Below the pieces are notes generated by a model. It had not been told where the DNA came from, ran no database searches, and saw only the letters and a program-made list of their open reading frames with translations. Source: Gammaproteobacteria bacterium (GTDB lineage Bacteria > Pseudomonadota > Gammaproteobacteria > Chromatiales > Chromatiaceae). Taken from it: a stretch of DNA of 64,000 nt. The translations under genes and the position numbers were made by a program. Of this stretch, positions 60,203 through 64,000 are shown in pieces; the stretch's first letter is position 1; the number at the start of each line of letters is the position of its first letter. The stretch is taken from contig JAGRGQ010000008.1 in the NCBI GenBank assembly GCA_020445405.1, forward strand, positions 1 to 64,000, given 5' to 3'.

Positions 60203-61363
60203 ATGAATTTTCAGGCTGTTGTCGTCGTGCTGATACTGACTGTGCCGTATCTCTCAGTTGCGGGCGATGAGCAGGTCTGGAAGGATCTGATTCGTGAGAG
60301 CCATAGTCTGCACAATCAGAAGCAGTATGAACGGGCGGTCGATAAAGCAGCGCAGGCGCTGAGTCTGGCGGAGCGCAGTTTCGGCTCCGGTGATTTGAGA
60401 GTTGCCAGTACGCTCAAGCAGCTGGCCTATGTCTACAGTTACCAACGCCGTTATCCGGAGTCGATACCGCTGCTTCGCAGGGCGCTCGATATAACGGAGA
60501 CGAACTATGGTCCAAACCATCCCGAGGTCGCTGCGGTGTTGAGTTCTCTGGCACGCCATTTGGGAAACAATAACGAGCGCGATGAGGCGCAACAGCTCTA
60601 TCGCAGAGCGGTTGACATCAGGGAGCGTGCATTGGGACCTGAGCATCTGGATCTGGCTTATGATCTTATGGCGTTGGCTCGTTATGCCCAGCTCGGCAAA
60701 GAGTACGCCCAAGCGGAGTCCCTGCATACTCGGGCATTGAAAATACGGATAAAGCATCTCAAGCCGGATCATGGCTGGATCGCCGAATCCTGGTCTGCGC
60801 TGGCCAGGTTATACCTGGAAATGGAACGATATGACGATGCAGTTGCGGCGCAAAGCAGGGCGCTGGCTATCAAGATAACCCGGCATGGCGCGCAACACCC
60901 CAACACAAAGGGCTACCGGGCAACCTTGAAGCAGATGCAGGCAGCATCAGCCCGGCACCGGGCTGGGGTGAAGGGTTCGGGCTTCCGGGAAGCGGCGATG
61001 GGGAAACCGACTGACGGAAGCGGTTCGACAACACCGGCGCAACTGCCGAACCTGTCGTCTCAGGCTGCCGGGGAGAGCGGGAAGTCGATTCAGATTCGAC
61101 ATGGAAGCCAGAATGCCGGGACAACGGAAAACGATCCGGTTGTTTCGCTGCCGGGCGCCGATCTCGATTTCAGCGAACTTGCCCGGGAATTCCGCGGATT
61201 GAAGTTGGTTTTTGACCCGATCGGTCCGATCGAAGCGTTGTTCTACGTGTTTATTGTATTGGCCCTGGTGCGGGTATTCGTTCGGGCACGGAAAATGTCC
61301 ACGCCAGGATTCGATGTTGATACGGTGCAGGATATGAACTACAAACGAAGAGTAAAGCGATAG
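60203..61363 (+). CDS. Exported TPR protein with C-terminal membrane helix
   Basis: A 386-residue protein. A signal peptide (AVVVVLILTVPYLSVAG) is followed by four to five kinesin-light-chain-type tetratricopeptide repeats (about 25-245; examples LKQLAYVYSYQRRYPESIPL and ALDITETNYGPNHPEVAAVL). A low-complexity linker follows, then a membrane helix near 347-365 (IEALFYVFIVLALVRVFVRA) and a short basic tail. The TPR part should face the periplasm and act as a binding scaffold. The partner is unknown. GGAG lies 6 bp upstream. Confidence 0.85.
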   Translation: MNFQAVVVVLILTVPYLSVAGDEQVWKDLIRESHSLHNQKQYERAVDKAAQALSLAERSFGSGDLRVASTLKQLAYVYSYQRRYPESIPLLRRALDITETNYGPNHPEVAAVLSSLARHLGNNNERDEAQQLYRRAVDIRERALGPEHLDLAYDLMALARYAQLGKEYAQAESLHTRALKIRIKHLKPDHGWIAESWSALARLYLEMERYDDAVAAQSRALAIKITRHGAQHPNTKGYRATLKQMQAASARHRAGVKGSGFREAAMGKPTDGSGSTTPAQLPNLSSQAAGESGKSIQIRHGSQNAGTTENDPVVSLPGADLDFSELAREFRGLKLVFDPIGPIEALFYVFIVLALVRVFVRARKMSTPGFDVDTVQDMNYKRRVKR

Positions 61364-61725
61364 CGCTATTAATACCCCGGTGCCGTTTAGAGTCCCCGAT
61401 AGGGGAGATCCGTAACCCCCGCGCCCTGCCCTGGAGTTGCCGCAGTACCGGATCGACAAATGCAGTACGATTCGACAGTGCAGGTGGATGCAGTCCGGAT
61501 CGGACAGATTGACAGTCCATGGCGGCTCCGGATTAACGCGTCAGATTCAGACTGGCTGCAGTCCACAGGCGCGACGCACAAAAAGGGTGTGCCTGGGGGC
61601 TATGGGGAAAGACGATCAGCGCGAGCAAGCCCCGGACAGTTGCCGGTCAGCGCTGTTCCGGTGATCGCAAATGGCCTGCCGCTCAAACAGGCTGTGGTTC
61701 AACCACTGACAGGGAACAGGAGTCA
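61364..61725. other. Intergenic region upstream of the HMA-like gene
   Basis: A small stem CCCC-GATA-GGGG occurs near 61395-61406. An 89-codon frame (61460-61729) ends in ATGA overlap with the next gene, but it lacks a ribosome-binding site and recognisable features, so it is not called. AGGAG for the next gene is at 61718-61722. Confidence 0.3.
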
Positions 61726-62082
61726 ATGATGAAAAATTCCGGTTCAATGAAGTCTACAGGTGCCTGGGATGTCAATCGCAGGATAAGTGTACCGGCATTG
61801 GTGCACGCCGCCGATGGAATGGCGATAGAACGCGCGGTCAATGCGCTGTCGGGTGTCCGCAGCGTGACCGTTAACCTGGACAAGCATCTGCTCGTCGTCT
61901 GCTATGACGCCAGTAAGTCGGATTACCAATTGATTGTGGAGAGCCTGAAAAACACCGGTTTCCCACCTTCTGACGATTGGCGGAGCCGGGTCAGGGGCAG
62001 CTGGTATCAGTTTTCCGATACGAACGCCAGGGACAACGCAAAAGCACCGCCCTCCGCCTGTTGCAATAAGCCACCCAGGTAG
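61726..62082 (+). CDS. HMA-like domain protein lacking the CXXC metal site
   Basis: A 118-residue protein without a signal peptide. Residues about 19-82 follow the beta-alpha-beta-beta-alpha-beta pattern of heavy-metal-associated domains (GMAIERAVNALSGVRSVTVN; YQLIVESLKNTGFPP). The usual MxCxxC loop is replaced by LVHAADG, so normal copper binding there is unlikely. Cysteines appear instead in VVCYD and in the C-terminal SACCNKPP. Start is ATG 61726 or 61729; AGGAG is 4-6 bp upstream. It lies 101 bp before a cytochrome c gene. Confidence 0.75.
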   Translation: MMKNSGSMKSTGAWDVNRRISVPALVHAADGMAIERAVNALSGVRSVTVNLDKHLLVVCYDASKSDYQLIVESLKNTGFPPSDDWRSRVRGSWYQFSDTNARDNAKAPPSACCNKPPR

Positions 62083-62183
62083 ACGAATTGACAGAGGTGG
62101 TCATCATACCGCGGTCACCGGAACAGCCGATTGAGTTTCAGGGTTCGGAAGTTAACAGAAAGTCAAACCGGGAAAATATAAAA

Positions 62184-62597
62184 ATGCTGAAGAATTTTGC
62201 TGTTGCCATCGCATTGCTGTTAAGCCAAAGTCTGTTGGCGGAAACGGGTCAACGCCCGACCGACCGATCCGTTGCAGCAGGCAAGGCTCTCTATGAGCAA
62301 TACTGCCAGTCCTGCCATAAGCGGGACGGCGTAGGTGAAAATCCGGTTCCTCCACTGATTAAAGTGCCCGGATACCTTGTTGCAATGCCGCTGAACGAGA
62401 CATCTCACGCGTGGCATCACAGCGACGAGCAGCTGGTTGAAGCTATTCTCAACGGTCTGCAGCGCACACCGAGAATGCCGGCCTGGAAAGGCATTCTGAC
62501 AGCGCAGCAGGCCAGCCAGATTGTGGCCTACATCAAGAGCCTGTGGAGCGACAGGATCCTGGCTTGCCAGGGGCCAAGGCATATGAGCTGCATGTGA
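62184..62597 (+). CDS. Small exported class I cytochrome c
   Basis: A 137-residue periplasmic mono-haem cytochrome. The signal peptide (FAVAIALLLSQSLLA) is followed by the haem site YEQYCQSCHKRDGVGE (CXXCH) and a likely Met ligand in RTPRMPAWKG. The C-terminus carries an extra CQGPRHMSCM tail with two cysteines, which may bind metal or form a disulfide. ATG 62184 is chosen over a TTG at 62088 because the signal peptide then starts properly; the ribosome-binding site is weak. Confidence 0.88.
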   Translation: MLKNFAVAIALLLSQSLLAETGQRPTDRSVAAGKALYEQYCQSCHKRDGVGENPVPPLIKVPGYLVAMPLNETSHAWHHSDEQLVEAILNGLQRTPRMPAWKGILTAQQASQIVAYIKSLWSDRILACQGPRHMSCM

Positions 62598-62836
62598 TGC
62601 GCGGCACGGGTGAATGCCATTTCGAGTAAAATAGTGCTCCCGCAAACGGACCGGACACGCAGAGATCAAACCCATTTACAGGTTGAGTGAGGTATGCGCC
62701 CCTCCGGACGCCGGGGATTCAGCGCGCTTTGGATTGTTTTTCTGCGATTCCAGCGCTTGTGCGGGAACTCATGTCGGATAGTATCGGCGCAGGGCGCTAC
62801 CTGTGACTCAAGGGTGATCGGGAAATCATTGGAGAC

Positions 62837-63442
62837 ATGAGAAAAGTAGTTTTACCGATGAGTTTAGTCTCAATCTGCGTTTTTGCGGCAGTTCTGATCT
62901 GGTACCGGTTCGCGGGAACCGCAAAAGTACCAGCGGTCAGTGACGGGGGGAGCAGTGCGAATGAGATGTTGGGCCTCTTGCGCAGAATAGAGAATCCACA
63001 ACGTCTGCCTGAATTTCACTTTGTGGACAGTTCAGGGATAAAGCGCACACTGGCGGATTTCAGCGGTAAAACGGTTTTGATAAATCTATGGGCGACATGG
63101 TGTCCACCCTGCCGGCAGGAGATGCCTTCGCTCGACCGGCTGCATGCCAGATTGGGCGGGGACGATTTCCAGGTGCTGGCGATTTCGACCGATTTGAACG
63201 GTATTTCCGTCGTGCAGGAGTTTTACCGGACAGCGGGAATAGTGTCGCTCGAAGCCTACATGGATCAGGACGGCGAAACGGAAAATACGCTCAAAGTGCC
63301 CGGGTTGCCGACAACCTTGCTTGTCGATAAAAAAGGGAATGCGATAGCGGTCAGGGTCGGCCCCGCAGAGTGGGACAGTGAAGAGATGGAACGCGTCATT
63401 GCCGCTATGCGCAAACAGCAATCGGGTGCGGAAAAACAGTAA
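62837..63442 (+). CDS. TlpA/ResA-like periplasmic thioredoxin
   Basis: A 201-residue membrane-anchored thioredoxin. The N-terminal helix (VLPMSLVSICVFAAVLIWY) anchors it; the redox site is WATWCPPCRQEMPSL (WCPPC) and the cis-Pro is in VPGLPTTLLVDKKG. Such proteins reduce disulfides in apocytochromes or copper-binding proteins. GGAG lies 5 bp before the ATG. It follows the cytochrome c gene by 239 bp. Confidence 0.92.
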   Translation: MRKVVLPMSLVSICVFAAVLIWYRFAGTAKVPAVSDGGSSANEMLGLLRRIENPQRLPEFHFVDSSGIKRTLADFSGKTVLINLWATWCPPCRQEMPSLDRLHARLGGDDFQVLAISTDLNGISVVQEFYRTAGIVSLEAYMDQDGETENTLKVPGLPTTLLVDKKGNAIAVRVGPAEWDSEEMERVIAAMRKQQSGAEKQ

Positions 63443-63781
63443 AAGCACTCTATCGCCCGCTGCTGCCTCCTGTAAGCAGTGCGGGTCGTGCCAGCGGAAT
63501 CAAATCCGACAATCGCACGAGTCGGGGGGCATGAACCCCGGTGATCCCACTGCTGTCCAATGAAGGCGGCGGCGTTTGCCTGTACCTGCTGTTGTGCTGA
63601 GCACTGAGCCCTGCAGGCATGCATTTCGGACCGCAACGCGGTTCGCGGGGGATGGTGAGACAGGTTCCGTTCATCAGCTTACGCAGCGGCGGCCGGCCGG
63701 ATAACCCTGGATCTGCCGGTACTGTAAGAGATACCATTTTCAGGCGCTCGATCGACCGCCTTTTTTGAGGAGACAACTGAT
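63443..63781. other. Intergenic region before the DUF302 gene, containing a repeat copy
   Basis: Besides the partial dispersed repeat at 63567-63667, only the GAGGAGAC ribosome-binding site of the next gene (63765-63772) was seen. Confidence 0.5.
63567..63667. repeat. Longer partial copy of the dispersed repeat
   Basis: Its reverse complement begins GAACCTGTCTCACC and continues CCCGCGAACCGCGTTGCGGT, CCGAAATGCATGCCTGCA and on to AGCACAACAGCAGGTACAGG, matching the left third of the 51325 element over about 100 bp. The right half and second terminus are missing. Confidence 0.75.
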
Positions 63782-64000
63782 ATGTATGGATTTTCAACTC
63801 AACTTGCCAAGCCATTCGATGTGGTCGTGGATTTAGTGACCGATGCACTGAAAGTGGAGGGTTTCGGCGTACTCAGCGATATCGACGTCCAGGCGACGCT
63901 GAAGGCCAAGCTGGGTGTGGAGGGCCCCCAATACCGTATCCTGGGTGCGTGCAATCCCCCGTTTGCGCACCGGGCATTGACGGCCGATCCGGAGATAGGT
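63782..64000 (+). CDS. DUF302 family protein, N-terminal part (runs off the right edge)
   Basis: The first 73 codons are in the window. The sequence [20 protein letters not shown], then [20 protein letters not shown] and [20 protein letters not shown] is characteristic of DUF302 (the GACNPxxA-x-AL-x-xxP motif). DUF302 proteins are common in sulfur-oxidising and metal-exposed proteobacteria; their function is unknown. No signal peptide is evident. GAGGAGAC lies about 9 bp before the ATG. Confidence 0.92.
   Translation, partial: MYGFSTQLAKPFDVVVDLVTDALKVEGFGVLSDIDVQATLKAKLGVEGPQYRILGACNPPFAHRALTADPEIG

Noticed and set aside
61460..61729. 89-codon plus-strand frame ending in ATGA overlap with the HMA-like gene
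   Set aside because: No ribosome-binding site, no motif and low-complexity composition; the overlap alone is not enough.

Overview
The window reads as chromosome of a gammaproteobacterium. The conserved blocks mltD/yafS/rnhA/dnaQ, pyrG-kdsA-eno-ftsB-ispD-ispF-truD and surE-pcm-yqaA-nlpD-rpoS are classic gammaproteobacterial gene orders. A full cbb3 oxidase locus under FNR-type control, many c-type cytochromes and periplasmic thiol-redox proteins, a DUF302 protein and an SLC13 carrier suggest a respiratory, possibly sulfur-oxidising Chromatiales-like lineage. That last assignment is inference; no sulfur-oxidation gene lies in the window.

Layout. 1-7.0 kb: the first codons of fabI (minus strand, running off the left edge) diverge from a four-gene peptide-type ABC importer (lipoprotein binding protein, two permeases, fused double ATPase). 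7.1-11.6 kb: mltD, a YafS-like methyltransferase, rnhA, dnaQ and a first FNR-type regulator preceded by two perfect FNR boxes. 12-24 kb: housekeeping genes (CTP synthase, KDO-8-P synthase, enolase, FtsB, MEP-pathway IspD and IspF, TruD, SurE, Pcm, NlpD, RpoS), mostly with 4-bp start/stop overlaps, interrupted only by an antisense Smr-domain gene. 23.6-33.1 kb: a second FNR-type regulator, then ccoNOQP with an FNR-box promoter, a 42-codon membrane peptide, a strong terminator, and the maturation genes ccoG, ccoH, ccoI and ccoS.

33-51 kb is more accessory: two abutting dynamin-like GTPases, a leucine-rich-repeat lipoprotein, TrkH, a membrane protein of unknown function, a HIT protein, an SLC13/RCK carrier, a hipBA module with a visible operator, and a YhaO/YhaN (SbcCD-like) nuclease pair. 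51-64 kb has lower gene density: PilZ/YcgR protein, malonyl-CoA decarboxylase, GlgC, then a run of small secreted proteins (lectin-like, His/Cys-rich, DsbA-like, Met-rich decapeptide repeats, TPR, a CXXC-less HMA domain, cytochrome c, TlpA-like thioredoxin, DUF302) that together look like a periplasmic redox/metal-handling neighbourhood.

The most striking unannotated signal is a dispersed intergenic repeat. One 271-bp copy with 13-bp perfect terminal inverted repeats and nested hairpins lies at 51325-51595, and three end-only copies lie near 52.7, 59.3 and 63.6 kb. Other items worth a second look are the tandem GTPases, the Met-rich repeat protein with its redox neighbours, the 42-codon peptide behind ccoP, and the layered ccoN promoter. 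No tRNA, rRNA, CRISPR array or transposase gene was seen.
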